DNA from: JBBATK01 sp046052705
GTDB lineage: Bacteria; Bacteroidota; Ignavibacteria; Kapaibacteriales; NICIL-2
DNA: 11,798 bases
Direction of reading: 5' to 3'
Assembly (NCBI GenBank): GCA_046052705.1
Contig: JBJOLU010000058.1
Location: 1 to 11,798 of the forward strand
Made by a program: the position numbers and the translations under genes. The notes under the pieces are model-generated. The model did not search any database. It worked only from the letters and a program-made list of their open reading frames with translations, and had not been told where the DNA came from. This document shows positions 1-7,097 of the stretch, in pieces. Positions within the stretch are counted from its first letter, which is position 1; every line of letters begins with the position of its first letter.

Positions 1-1
1 T

Positions 2-910
2 CTTACATCTCTGCGCGCCTTGCCTTCGGCAGGGTATGTGGTGCCGAGCGGGCCAATCTCGCTGGCTCCGGAGTCGGAAGTGTTTGTGCCTATTACCTTC
101 GCGCCTCTTGCGGAAGGTCAGTACGCTGCGGTTCTTATTGTACAAGCAGGTGGTGACGACGGGCCGATCTTGTTACAACTTCATGGTACGGCCGTTCGCC
201 CCGGCATGATGGATCTGCGCCTGCCTCAGGAACAGCGTGTGTTTCCCGGACATGAAATTGTTGTGCCTCTGTGGGGACGCGGTGATATTATGAGCAGAGC
301 ATCCCGATGCACTGCGCTTCTGGATTATGATACCACCGTATTGAAGTTTTTGGACTTTGACAACATCAATTGCGCCGCTGCCTCGGGATCGGTAAAGGCA
401 AGCAGAATAAACGCATCGCTTAAGCTGGAGATGAGCATGCCTACGGCGTTTTTCAAGCGAGACACTCTGCTACGACTGCGGTTCCGATCATCGCTCGGTA
501 ACCGTGATAGAACTTCGCTATCGGTTCAGAGTATAGACTTTGGCACTGAGCTGTGCGCGCGTGTGTTTGGCGTAAACGTACCCACGGGAGTAGTGCTACT
601 CGACTCCTTATGTGGAATCAATCACAAACTGCCGGCAGGTTCGGTGGCGGTTTTCAGTATAGAGGTGCCGCGACCAAGCCCCGTGGAGCTTTCGGCAGAA
701 GTGCGGTACACAGTGGCAACGCCCGGTGCTGTGGACGTAGCGGTGTATAATCTGATGGGCGAGCGCGTGCTGACCTTAGCTTCTGCCTATCACGATGCAG
801 GTAGGTATCAGGCTACGCTTCCCGCTGCAGGTCTGGAGAATGGCGTGTATATACTGCGGTTGCATTCAGGAGAGTTTTGCGAGGATATTCAACTTGTGGT
901 TTCCCATTAA
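2..910 (+). CDS. T9SS-secreted surface protein, C-terminal part (5' end outside window)
   Basis: The frame is open from the first whole codon (base 2) with no stop upstream, so this is the 3' end (302 codons) of a longer gene. A TTG at 20 is in frame but is not a convincing start. The first ~65 residues read like the end of an ASH/DUF1573-type immunoglobulin-like domain (PITFAPLAEGQYAAVLIVQ, then LQLHGTAV). Residues ~70-200 look like a cohesin-type beta-sandwich, with LDYDTTVLKFLDF as the recognisable strand. The last ~75 residues form a type A T9SS sorting domain: AVYNLMGERVLTL, then GLENGVYILRL. Such domains send the protein through the Sec and type IX systems to the outer surface, where the C-terminal domain is usually removed. 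The function of the missing N-terminal part cannot be told. The sorting domain is clear; the cohesin-like call is weaker. Confidence 0.85.
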   Translation, partial: LTSLRALPSAGYVVPSGPISLAPESEVFVPITFAPLAEGQYAAVLIVQAGGDDGPILLQLHGTAVRPGMMDLRLPQEQRVFPGHEIVVPLWGRGDIMSRASRCTALLDYDTTVLKFLDFDNINCAAASGSVKASRINASLKLEMSMPTAFFKRDTLLRLRFRSSLGNRDRTSLSVQSIDFGTELCARVFGVNVPTGVVLLDSLCGINHKLPAGSVAVFSIEVPRPSPVELSAEVRYTVATPGAVDVAVYNLMGERVLTLASAYHDAGRYQATLPAAGLENGVYILRLHSGEFCEDIQLVVSH

Positions 911-1709
911 ATATTGGTGTGCATATGGTCATCTGCTTCTAACTGTTGCAGTGCTGGCTTGTAGCCTTACCCTAAGCTCTTCGTGCTACGCGCAAGGATT
1001 TGATTGGGAGTATTCTGAGCGCATGCCGAAGTACTCCTCGGCATGGTACGGAGGAGCTTCGGCGCTCTATGCCAACGACGGTCATACTTCCAACATCGAT
1101 ATTCTTGAGAAAGCTGGCGCGGAGTATCCGGAGATAATCTGTGCTGCATTAACATCGGGTAGCGGCAACGACCTGCGCATATCTCTGGCAGGCGAGTACT
1201 GGTTTGCGGGCGGAATGAGCTTGTCCCTCCGGGCCGGATACAGCACGCGTCAAGCTTTGTTTACGGCTCAATCGCCGGATGCATTGTTGTTCGATGGAAG
1301 TATTTTGCGCACGAAGTACGAATTGTCAACCAATGTACATGCATTGTGTGTCGAACCGGCTGTCAAGGTCTGCATACCGTCGACGCACGTATGGGGAAGC
1401 GTAGGTTTGAGTGCCGAATTTATCACAGGGTCCAAAACTTCGTTGATTGAGCGAGTGCTTACCCCGTCCGGCTTTGTGTTTACAGGAACAACATCCGCAG
1501 AAAGACTACTAGCCGACAGAGATAGAGTGGGAATACGTGGGTTTGTCGTGAATCCGTTTGTATCGGCCGGAGTGGATCTTGATGTTGCCACCGACATGTA
1601 TGTGTCACCATCGTTGTCTCTAGGCTTGCCGCTGATGAGCTACGCAGAATGGGCCTCGTGGAAGACCATATCCGTAGGTTGCAGGGTGTCCATGTTGTTT
1701 GCACTTTGA
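894..1709 (+). CDS. Probable outer-membrane beta-barrel protein
   Basis: The open frame extends back to an ATG at 795, but that start would lie deep inside the preceding gene and give a poor N-terminus. I prefer TTG 894: GAGGA at 881-885 sits 8 nt upstream, and the product then begins with a good signal peptide, with a hydrophobic run LLLTVAVLACSLTL and likely cleavage after CYA (about residue 33). This gives 271 aa overlapping the upstream stop by 17 nt, consistent with translational coupling to the T9SS cargo gene. The mature part is rich in alternating polar/hydrophobic strands with Gly and aromatic residues (SLSLRAGYSTRQ, FVSAGVDLDVATDMYVSPSL) and ends with a short strand (GCRVSMLFAL), as expected of an outer-membrane barrel. 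I do not recognise a specific family. A role connected with the upstream secreted protein is only inferred from position. Confidence 0.65.
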   Translation: MWFPIKYWCAYGHLLLTVAVLACSLTLSSSCYAQGFDWEYSERMPKYSSAWYGGASALYANDGHTSNIDILEKAGAEYPEIICAALTSGSGNDLRISLAGEYWFAGGMSLSLRAGYSTRQALFTAQSPDALLFDGSILRTKYELSTNVHALCVEPAVKVCIPSTHVWGSVGLSAEFITGSKTSLIERVLTPSGFVFTGTTSAERLLADRDRVGIRGFVVNPFVSAGVDLDVATDMYVSPSLSLGLPLMSYAEWASWKTISVGCRVSMLFAL

Positions 1710-1802
1710 ACATGAGGTTGGCAGATCTGCTTTGAAAATGACGTCGGAAAATCAGGATTGAAAATTGATAGCTGTTGTTTTATTCACTTTATGTGTTTGA
1801 GT

Positions 1803-2528
1803 ATGAAACTTGTTTACTCTCTTGCTCTGGCCTTTGCGGTATTGTTCGCTGCTATGCCGGCGTCGGCCATGGTCGGTGGCGATCCCAAGTTGGAGATCGT
1901 TGGCGGTGATACCTATGATTGGGGCAACGTGAAGCCCAAAGATTCTCCGCTAAAGGCGAAGATCAAGCTGACCAATAATGGTTCCGGAACCTTGTACATC
2001 AAGGAAGTAAAAGCCGGTTGCGGATGTACAGCCACAAAGATTGACAAGGATACACTCAATCAAGGTGAATCCGGAATTGTGGATGTATCGTTGAATGTTG
2101 CTACCGTAACGGGATTGGTAACAAAGACTATCACCGTGTATAGCAACGATCCCGCAAACTCCTCGAAGATCATTTACCTCAAGGCTCAAGTAGTTCGCGA
2201 GGTAACACTTTCCATGCCGTATATGGCATTCAACGATCTTACCATCGGTAAGGCAAGCAAGCAGAAGCTGTCCATCAAGAACAATTCGCAAAAGGTACTC
2301 GAGCTGGATAACTTCGAAGCCACCAACGGATTGTTGCTGAGCCTGAAGAAGAAGGTAGAAGTAAAGCCGGGTGCTGAAGTAGAACTTGAGGGTACGTATG
2401 TGCCGCAGAACGAAGGATACTTCAATGCCATGATCAAGTTTACCACGAACAATCCTGATTTTCCCTCCATGGAAATTTCAGCCTATGGCAACGTGATGAA
2501 GCCCGACTCTCCGGTGTATCAGAAGTAA
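1803..2528 (+). CDS. Exported DUF1573 (ASH-domain) protein
   Basis: Exported protein of 241 aa made of two consecutive immunoglobulin-like ASH/DUF1573 domains. ATG 1803 is chosen because it starts directly with a classical signal peptide (MKLVYSLALAFAVLFA, cleavage after ASA at about residue 22). ATG 1791 and TTG 1758 are in frame but only prepend residues that spoil it. The first domain carries the family hallmark: DWGNVKPKD near the start, then KAGCGCTATKID, ending TITVYSNDPANSSKIIYLKA. The second domain (from about LSMPYMAFNDL) has the same fold pattern, with FTTNNPDFPSMEISAYG at its end, but no GCGCT motif. DUF1573 proteins are common in Bacteroidota; they are periplasmic or surface proteins without a defined biochemical role. 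The gene stands 93 nt after the barrel gene and is closed by a terminator. Confidence 0.85.
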   Translation: MKLVYSLALAFAVLFAAMPASAMVGGDPKLEIVGGDTYDWGNVKPKDSPLKAKIKLTNNGSGTLYIKEVKAGCGCTATKIDKDTLNQGESGIVDVSLNVATVTGLVTKTITVYSNDPANSSKIIYLKAQVVREVTLSMPYMAFNDLTIGKASKQKLSIKNNSQKVLELDNFEATNGLLLSLKKKVEVKPGAEVELEGTYVPQNEGYFNAMIKFTTNNPDFPSMEISAYGNVMKPDSPVYQK

Positions 2529-2555
2529 TACCGATCGGGAAGAGAAACAACGTAT

Positions 2556-2590
2556 AGGGTTTGCAGAGTTCGCTCCGCAAACCCTTTTTT
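2556..2590 (+). terminator. Rho-independent terminator with TTCG loop
   Basis: AGGGTTTGC (2556-2564) pairs with GCAAACCCT (2577-2585). Inside it, after one A/C mismatch, GAG pairs with CTC around a TTCG tetraloop (2569-2572). A run of six T (2585-2590) follows. It lies 28 nt past the DUF1573 stop and is the clearest terminator in the window. Read on the other strand, the same stem is followed by a moderately T-rich stretch, so it may also stop transcripts of the convergent transglycosylase operon. Confidence 0.9.
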
Positions 2591-2614
2591 GTTTGAGAAG
2601 AAATAATCCTCGTT

Positions 2615-3523
2615 CTACTCGGGAAGCGTAATATCCCAGCGGCCATGCGGGTGGGGAAGCGAAGTACCCAAGATCCACGGATTCAAGAGCTTTACATCTT
2701 TGTAGGATGCGCCGTGTTTTTGTGCCCATGCTGCCAGGTTGTTTATCGGGCCGGTTTCGGCAACAATACGCGTTGCGGTGTTGTTGTAACGATGTTCTTC
2801 AGGCACATAGAGCCCGTAGTGATCGCTGTGCTCCATCAACTCTTTGATCACAGCAATGCGCGGTACGTAGCGAGATGTTTCGTCGTTGAAATAGGTGCTG
2901 AAGTAATCGCCGGTGCCTTGCGATTCCATAGACGCTCGAACGCCTTCCATACCCATGTTATACGCGGCCGCAGCCAGAAGCCACGAGCCGAACATTCTAT
3001 AGGCGTCTTTCATGTATCGTAAAGCCGCGCGTGTGGATTTCTCCACATGTTTGCGCTCGTCCACATAGGCGTCTACACGCAGGCCGTACGCGCGAGCTGT
3101 GGGTTCCATGAATTGCCATAATCCCACGGCATCCTTTTGCGAGCGCGTCATGAACAATGCGCTCTCGGCTACCGCAAGATATTTTATGTCGTCGGGCACG
3201 CCGTTGTCTTTAGCCAACTTCGAGAACAGTTCGAAGTATCGGGCACTACGCTTGATATTCAACACAAGTTGTCCCGCTGTTTGCATATTCACATACAGCT
3301 CTCGCTCGCATCGTTCCTTCACTTCCGCGTTGTTCAGAGGTATGTTTTCACCGAACAAACTCATCGTTGCCGGCAGTTCCGCCTGCGCTAGTGCGCTGTA
3401 ATACGGAGCTACAGCGTGTTTGTTTGCAGACGATCGCAGATCCGAACGTTGATCATTGCAACCCACCAACGCCGGCAGCGTAAGGCCCGAGCAAAGCAGT
3501 ATGATTGGAGTTGTGAGTTTCAT
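2615..3523 (-). CDS. Lytic transglycosylase lipoprotein (MltD/SLT-like)
   Basis: Predicted outer-membrane lipoprotein of 302 aa that would cleave the MurNAc-GlcNAc bond of peptidoglycan, leaving 1,6-anhydro-MurNAc ends. The signal peptide ends in a lipobox LVGC with Cys22; the next residue is Asn rather than Asp, so the outer membrane is expected. The GH23 SLT domain spans ~90-235: LAVAESALF with the likely catalytic Glu120, AVGLWQFM at 132-139, AAAAYNMG at 184-191 and a later SRYVPRI. The C-terminal ~50 residues (AAWAQKHGASYKDVKLLNPW, then WDITLPE) resemble the LysM-like tail of Bacteroidota MltD relatives, but are degenerate. It is the last gene of the ispE-glgA operon, starting 7 nt after the glgA stop. 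No clear ribosome-binding site is visible. The family call is firm; the exact subclass is not. Confidence 0.9.
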   Translation of the reverse strand: MKLTTPIILLCSGLTLPALVGCNDQRSDLRSSANKHAVAPYYSALAQAELPATMSLFGENIPLNNAEVKERCERELYVNMQTAGQLVLNIKRSARYFELFSKLAKDNGVPDDIKYLAVAESALFMTRSQKDAVGLWQFMEPTARAYGLRVDAYVDERKHVEKSTRAALRYMKDAYRMFGSWLLAAAAYNMGMEGVRASMESQGTGDYFSTYFNDETSRYVPRIAVIKELMEHSDHYGLYVPEEHRYNNTATRIVAETGPINNLAAWAQKHGASYKDVKLLNPWILGTSLPHPHGRWDITLPE

Positions 3524-3530
3524 TCGATGG

Positions 3531-5006
3531 TTACGAAATCAAGGATTGACGCCGCTCTGCGGCCCATTCAAAAACGCGTACATATTCCGCAGCACTGCGC
3601 GACGATGAGAAATCTGTACGCATGCCGTTCTTTCGAACAACATCCCAGTGGGGAGTATGGTACACACTCAGCGCTTGCATTACCGTATCGAAAAGAGCCG
3701 ACGCGGAATACTGTTCGAATACAAAGCCGGTACCGGTTTGGGAGTTCGCGTCGTACTGTTGAACTGTATCTCGTAATCCACCGGTAGCACGAACAATAGG
3801 AACAGTGCCGTACTTCATGGCATATAGCTGCGTAAGGCCGCAAGGCTCGAATAGCGACGGCACCATAAGGTAGTCTGATGCAGCGATGATTGAATGGGAT
3901 AAAGCATTGTTGTATCCCACGCGTATCAAAGCCCTTGATGCATACTTCGAACCTAGCCGCCGGAAGTAGTTTTCGTAGGCGGCATCACCGCTGCCCAGAA
4001 TCACAAAACGCATGCGACCGGTTTGCAGCAGCGGCTCCAGCACTCGTTCCAGCAGGTCGATACCTTTTTGAGCCGTAAGCCTGGTTACCATACCTACCAG
4101 AGGCAGATCCGGCGTGTTGTCGTGATCCGGCAACGAGTTGAGCAGCAGTTCGTTCTTTGCCAGTTGCTTTCGATCCAGTGTATCAGCCGTGTAGTTTTCA
4201 GACACATGCTTGTCTATTTCCGGATTCCATTCATTGTAATCAGCGCCGTTCAGAACGCCAATAAGATCGCCCGAGCGCATCGACAAATATTCCTGCATGC
4301 CTTCGCCGTTTTTCGTCCAGCGAATTTCCTGCGCATAGGTGGGGCTCACGGTAGTGATCTTGTCGGCAAACATGATTCCTGTTTTCATCAAATTCATCAC
4401 GCCATCGTGCTCGTACCACGAGCCGCGAAAGATCGATGGTCGTAAGCCGGCAAAGTCAAGTACTCGCGACGGGTCGCTTTGACCTTGAAATGCCATATTG
4501 TGGATGGTATACACAGATGCAGTGCGCTTAAATACCGGATGTGTGCGGTAATGCACCTGGGCCAAAGGTATAGCCAGAGCTGCGTGATAATCATGAGCAT
4601 GAAGAATATCTACCGGAGCGCCTAGAGCGCATGCAAGCTCGCACGCAGCTCGGCTGAGAAAGGTAAAGCGGCGATCATTGTCGGCAAATCCCTCGGGATT
4701 GCCGTAGATGCCATCGCGTTCAAAGTAATCGGCATTCTCCAGGAAATACACGGGTGCATCACTTCCCGGAAGTGTAGCGCGCCATACGCGGGCATACTCC
4801 GTCCAGTACGAAATTGGCACACTCAGCACCATGTCTGTACGTTCCAAGCCGTGTAGCTTCTCGCTTATAGAGCGGTACTTAGGGAGCACCACTGCAGCCG
4901 TGTGTCCGCTCTTCTGCCATTCCTTTGTAAGAGAGCTTACCACATCAGCCAGGCCGCCCATCTTTGCAAAGGGAGCGCATTCTGCTGCTATAGAGAGAAT
5001 GTTCAT
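3531..5006 (-). CDS. glgA: Glycogen synthase (ADP-glucose type, GT5)
   Basis: Starch/glycogen synthase of 491 aa that transfers glucose from ADP-glucose to the non-reducing end of an alpha-1,4-glucan, in the cytoplasm. The start is ATG 5006; the frame runs further back to 5045, but that extension lies inside ispE and MNILSIAAECAPFAKMGGLA is the typical N-terminus. Visible motifs are the ADP-glucose binding KMGGLADV (Lys15), HAHDYHAA, ITTVSPTYAQEI, NGADYNEWNP, GMVTRLTAQKG and the GT-B C-terminal SLFEPCGLTQLYAMKYGT with catalytic-region Glu387, then ATGGLRDTV. Length fits the family (~480-500 aa). The start codon overlaps the ispE stop as ATGA (5003-5006), so translation is probably coupled. 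No other glycogen gene (glgB, glgC, glgP) is present in the window. Confidence 0.96.
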   Translation of the reverse strand: MNILSIAAECAPFAKMGGLADVVSSLTKEWQKSGHTAAVVLPKYRSISEKLHGLERTDMVLSVPISYWTEYARVWRATLPGSDAPVYFLENADYFERDGIYGNPEGFADNDRRFTFLSRAACELACALGAPVDILHAHDYHAALAIPLAQVHYRTHPVFKRTASVYTIHNMAFQGQSDPSRVLDFAGLRPSIFRGSWYEHDGVMNLMKTGIMFADKITTVSPTYAQEIRWTKNGEGMQEYLSMRSGDLIGVLNGADYNEWNPEIDKHVSENYTADTLDRKQLAKNELLLNSLPDHDNTPDLPLVGMVTRLTAQKGIDLLERVLEPLLQTGRMRFVILGSGDAAYENYFRRLGSKYASRALIRVGYNNALSHSIIAASDYLMVPSLFEPCGLTQLYAMKYGTVPIVRATGGLRDTVQQYDANSQTGTGFVFEQYSASALFDTVMQALSVYHTPHWDVVRKNGMRTDFSSSRSAAEYVRVFEWAAERRQSLIS

Positions 5007-5863
5007 AGGCGAAAGTCGTCCTCTACATGGTGAACAAAAGAGCATACACAGCTGCGTACATCTGCAAGTGCAGCTGCACTCTTCAATGCTTGGGCCTGCG
5101 TATCGTACAGTGCCACTAAGGTTGATCCCGAACCACTCATAAATGCTGCGCGGCAGGAATCACTGCGAAGGTCGTTCATGATTGAGCCGAGCGCTGGGTA
5201 TTCAGCAAACACCGGCTGCTCAAAGTCGTTTGGTAGATCAATTCTCCCGTAGGCCTCGGCCTGCAAAGCTTGCACCGTGGTAAGAAGGTCGCTACCGCAT
5301 CGCGGCGTGCTATCCCGGTGCAGAAGCGAGTATGCTCGCGGTGTGGAGACAGATATTCCCGGAAACACTAAGAGCGCGTTAAGAGGAATGTCTAGTACCA
5401 AGGGCGAAAGAACTTCACCTATACCGGTGGCAGCAGCATCTGTGGACCCTAAGAAGAAAGGGACGTCGGCACCTAATGATGTAGCAATTTCATGAAGCTC
5501 GGCCGCGGAACAGTTCAGGTTCCAATGTTTACGCAAGGCCAGAAGTGCAGAGGCTGCATCGCTACTTCCGCCACCTAATCCCGCACCTGACGGTATGTGC
5601 TTATGGATGGTTATTTTTGCACCCGACTGAACCGAAAAACGCTGCTTGAGAGCAATAGCCGCTTTCCAGACGATATTATCGTGTTCGTTGAGGTCGGGTA
5701 GTTGCAAACATTGAACGGAAACATCGGATCCGGGCTCGATGGTTATGGTATCGTGGAGAGAGACCCGCGTAAAAATCGTGTTGATTTCGTGATACCCGTC
5801 CGGCCGCTTATGGAGTACCTCGAGGCCGAGGTTGATTTTTGCGTACGCGGCAATGGATAGCAT
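5003..5863 (-). CDS. ispE: 4-diphosphocytidyl-2-C-methyl-D-erythritol kinase
   Basis: GHMP-family kinase of 286 aa for the fourth step of the DXP (MEP) pathway: ATP-dependent phosphorylation of the 2-hydroxyl of CDP-methylerythritol, leading to IPP and DMAPP. The signature elements are all in place: AAYAKINLGLEV with Lys9, RPDGYHEI at 20-27, the ATP-binding glycine loop PSGAGLGGGSSDAA at 91-104, SLGADVPFFL with catalytic Asp133, and the third GHMP motif MSGSGSTLVAL at 242-252. Length is normal. ATG 5863 gives the canonical N-terminus. It is the first gene of a three-gene minus-strand operon (ispE-glgA-transglycosylase) and is divergent from a polyprenol kinase-like gene across 35 bp. It shows that this organism makes isoprenoids by the non-mevalonate route. 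Confidence 0.97.
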   Translation of the reverse strand: MLSIAAYAKINLGLEVLHKRPDGYHEINTIFTRVSLHDTITIEPGSDVSVQCLQLPDLNEHDNIVWKAAIALKQRFSVQSGAKITIHKHIPSGAGLGGGSSDAASALLALRKHWNLNCSAAELHEIATSLGADVPFFLGSTDAAATGIGEVLSPLVLDIPLNALLVFPGISVSTPRAYSLLHRDSTPRCGSDLLTTVQALQAEAYGRIDLPNDFEQPVFAEYPALGSIMNDLRSDSCRAAFMSGSGSTLVALYDTQAQALKSAAALADVRSCVCSFVHHVEDDFRL

Positions 5864-5886
5864 GGGTTTGTGTCAATTGGAGTTGG

Positions 5887-5894
5887 CAAAAATA
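5887..5894 (-). promoter_or_regulatory. Possible -7 promoter element upstream of ispE
   Basis: On the minus strand this reads TATTTTTG, matching the Bacteroidota -7 consensus TAnnTTTG, 23 nt upstream of the ispE start. No TTTG-type -33 box is evident at the expected distance, and the site lies within the 35-bp divergent spacer, so the call rests on one short match plus similar motifs at 9445 and 10312. Confidence 0.35.
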
Positions 5895-5898
5895 CGGA

Positions 5899-6549
5899 AT
5901 GACGAATAATCGGCAGATCACATACCGCTCGGAGCTTCTGCGCAAAGGCATTCACTTGATGTCGTTGTCTATACCCGTGATGTATGCACTTCTGCCCAAA
6001 GAAACCATTCTGTGGTTCTTGGCTCCTCTAACATTGATCTTTGTGTTTCTTGATCTTATCAGCCATCGCAGCGGAGTGATTCGGAATCTGCTTCTGCGAT
6101 ACTTCGGCTCGATGATGCGTACTCATGAATTGCAGGTAGACAAAGTGATGCTCAATGGTGCATCGTACGTATTGATTGCTGCTTGTCTGTGCGTGATGGT
6201 GTTCCCCAAAATGATAGCGGTGACGGCGTTTTCTATTCTCATCGTGAGCGACATCTGCGCTGCGCTGATCGGACGTCGGTTCGGTAGCCATTCGTTTCTG
6301 GACAAAAGCTTGGAAGGAACCTTTGCCTTTGCAGCATCGGCCTTAGTAGTAGTGATTGTCATTGCAGAATTGTTCTCGCAGTCCGGTGCCTTCCTTGTGG
6401 CAGGAATCATAGGAAGTCTGGTGGGTGCGTTTGTAGAAAATCTGTCGCCTCGTTTTAGAGTAGACGACAACATCTCTATTCCGTTTAGCATCGGTATTAC
6501 CATGTATGCCATTGCAGCACTTTTGGGAACATCGAGTTTTACTCAATAG
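5899..6549 (+). CDS. Polyprenol/dolichol/phytol kinase-like membrane protein (SEC59/VTE5 family)
   Basis: Integral membrane protein of 216 aa, rich in hydrophobic segments (about six or seven). It shows the marks of the CTP-dependent lipid kinases related to CdsA: ELLRKGIHL near the N-terminus, a cytoplasmic block SDICAALIGRRFGSHSFLDK with KSLEGTFAF following (Asp118, Gly-Arg-Arg 125-127, Lys136), and a C-terminal VDDNISIPFSIG. Family members phosphorylate dolichol, phytol, farnesol or diacylglycerol; the substrate here cannot be read from sequence. ATG 5899 is chosen over the open extension to 5839, which runs into ispE on the other strand. It begins a plus-strand run with the 174-aa gene (17 nt later) and the enoyl reductase. 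A divergent ispE suggests, but does not prove, an isoprenoid alcohol as substrate. Confidence 0.82.
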   Translation: MTNNRQITYRSELLRKGIHLMSLSIPVMYALLPKETILWFLAPLTLIFVFLDLISHRSGVIRNLLLRYFGSMMRTHELQVDKVMLNGASYVLIAACLCVMVFPKMIAVTAFSILIVSDICAALIGRRFGSHSFLDKSLEGTFAFAASALVVVIVIAELFSQSGAFLVAGIIGSLVGAFVENLSPRFRVDDNISIPFSIGITMYAIAALLGTSSFTQ

Positions 6550-6566
6550 ATATTTATTCGCCAGGT

Positions 6567-7091
6567 ATGCCCTCAATAAAAGTCATCTTTTTAGTACTGG
6601 TTCTGATTGCAGTAGGCGCTGTGTCGTTGCTCTTTGTTCCATCACCGCGTTCGCATGTTTCGATGCAGCTGGTGGATAGATATGAGCAGACCTCCGTGGA
6701 TGGTCAGCGTTCGATTTTTGCGATAGTCGAAGCAGACGGCACGGACTCACTGCTGTTCCGGGAATATGCGAATACGCTGTACCACTCGTTGGTGCCGGAC
6801 TCGGTTAGCGCATCCATGCCTGTGCAGTTAATAACGTATTTTTACCACCCGGAGAATCTCAAAGAATTGAATCCTTTGCAAATGCTGCAGATGTCCGGAG
6901 GCGACAAAAAACGTATTGAATTGTTAAAGAAGCTGAGCTCGGATTCTGCCGGTTACTTCGCCATACGTTTTTCGGATATCTATAGGTTAATGCAACGAGA
7001 TTCTCTGTACGTACAGTCGGGCGCCGTAGTGGTTCCCGGAAACGGTGCACAGCTAAAAGACTTTTTTTCACCAACATCTATGCGCGAATAG
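6567..7091 (+). CDS. Membrane-anchored protein of unknown function
   Basis: I do not recognise this 174-aa protein. It has one N-terminal hydrophobic segment (about residues 5-25, IKVIFLVLVLIAVGAVSLLF) preceded by a single Lys, then a soluble domain, so it is likely an anchored periplasmic protein or has an uncleaved signal. The soluble part contains FAIVEADGTDSLLFREY, then VQLITYFYHPENLKEL, a Lys-rich stretch DKKRIELLKKLSS, and a final segment with a stretch of small hydrophobic residues (SGAVVVPGNG). It has no cysteines to form disulfides and no recognisable catalytic motif. It lies between the polyprenol kinase-like gene (17 nt) and the enoyl reductase (6 nt), so the three are very probably co-transcribed and a role in lipid or envelope metabolism is a reasonable guess only. 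Confidence 0.75.
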   Translation: MPSIKVIFLVLVLIAVGAVSLLFVPSPRSHVSMQLVDRYEQTSVDGQRSIFAIVEADGTDSLLFREYANTLYHSLVPDSVSASMPVQLITYFYHPENLKELNPLQMLQMSGGDKKRIELLKKLSSDSAGYFAIRFSDIYRLMQRDSLYVQSGAVVVPGNGAQLKDFFSPTSMRE

Positions 7092-7097
7092 TGAGTT

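Noticed and set aside
1691..1714. CATGTT...AACATG inverted repeat over the barrel gene stop, considered as a terminator
   Set aside because: Six-base arms with a 12-base loop and no following T-run; too weak.
2645..3022. Open frame of 125 codons on the plus strand
   Set aside because: It lies wholly inside the transglycosylase gene on the other strand, whose catalytic motifs are intact; the plus-strand product has no recognisable features.
4023..4445. Open frame of 140 codons on the plus strand
   Set aside because: Antisense to glgA, which is complete with all family motifs; the product is Arg/Gln-rich shadow sequence.
7062..7068. Seven-T run near the end of the 174-aa gene, considered as a frameshift or slippage site
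   Set aside because: The reading frame continues normally to a stop 6 nt before the next gene; no alternative frame extends sensibly.
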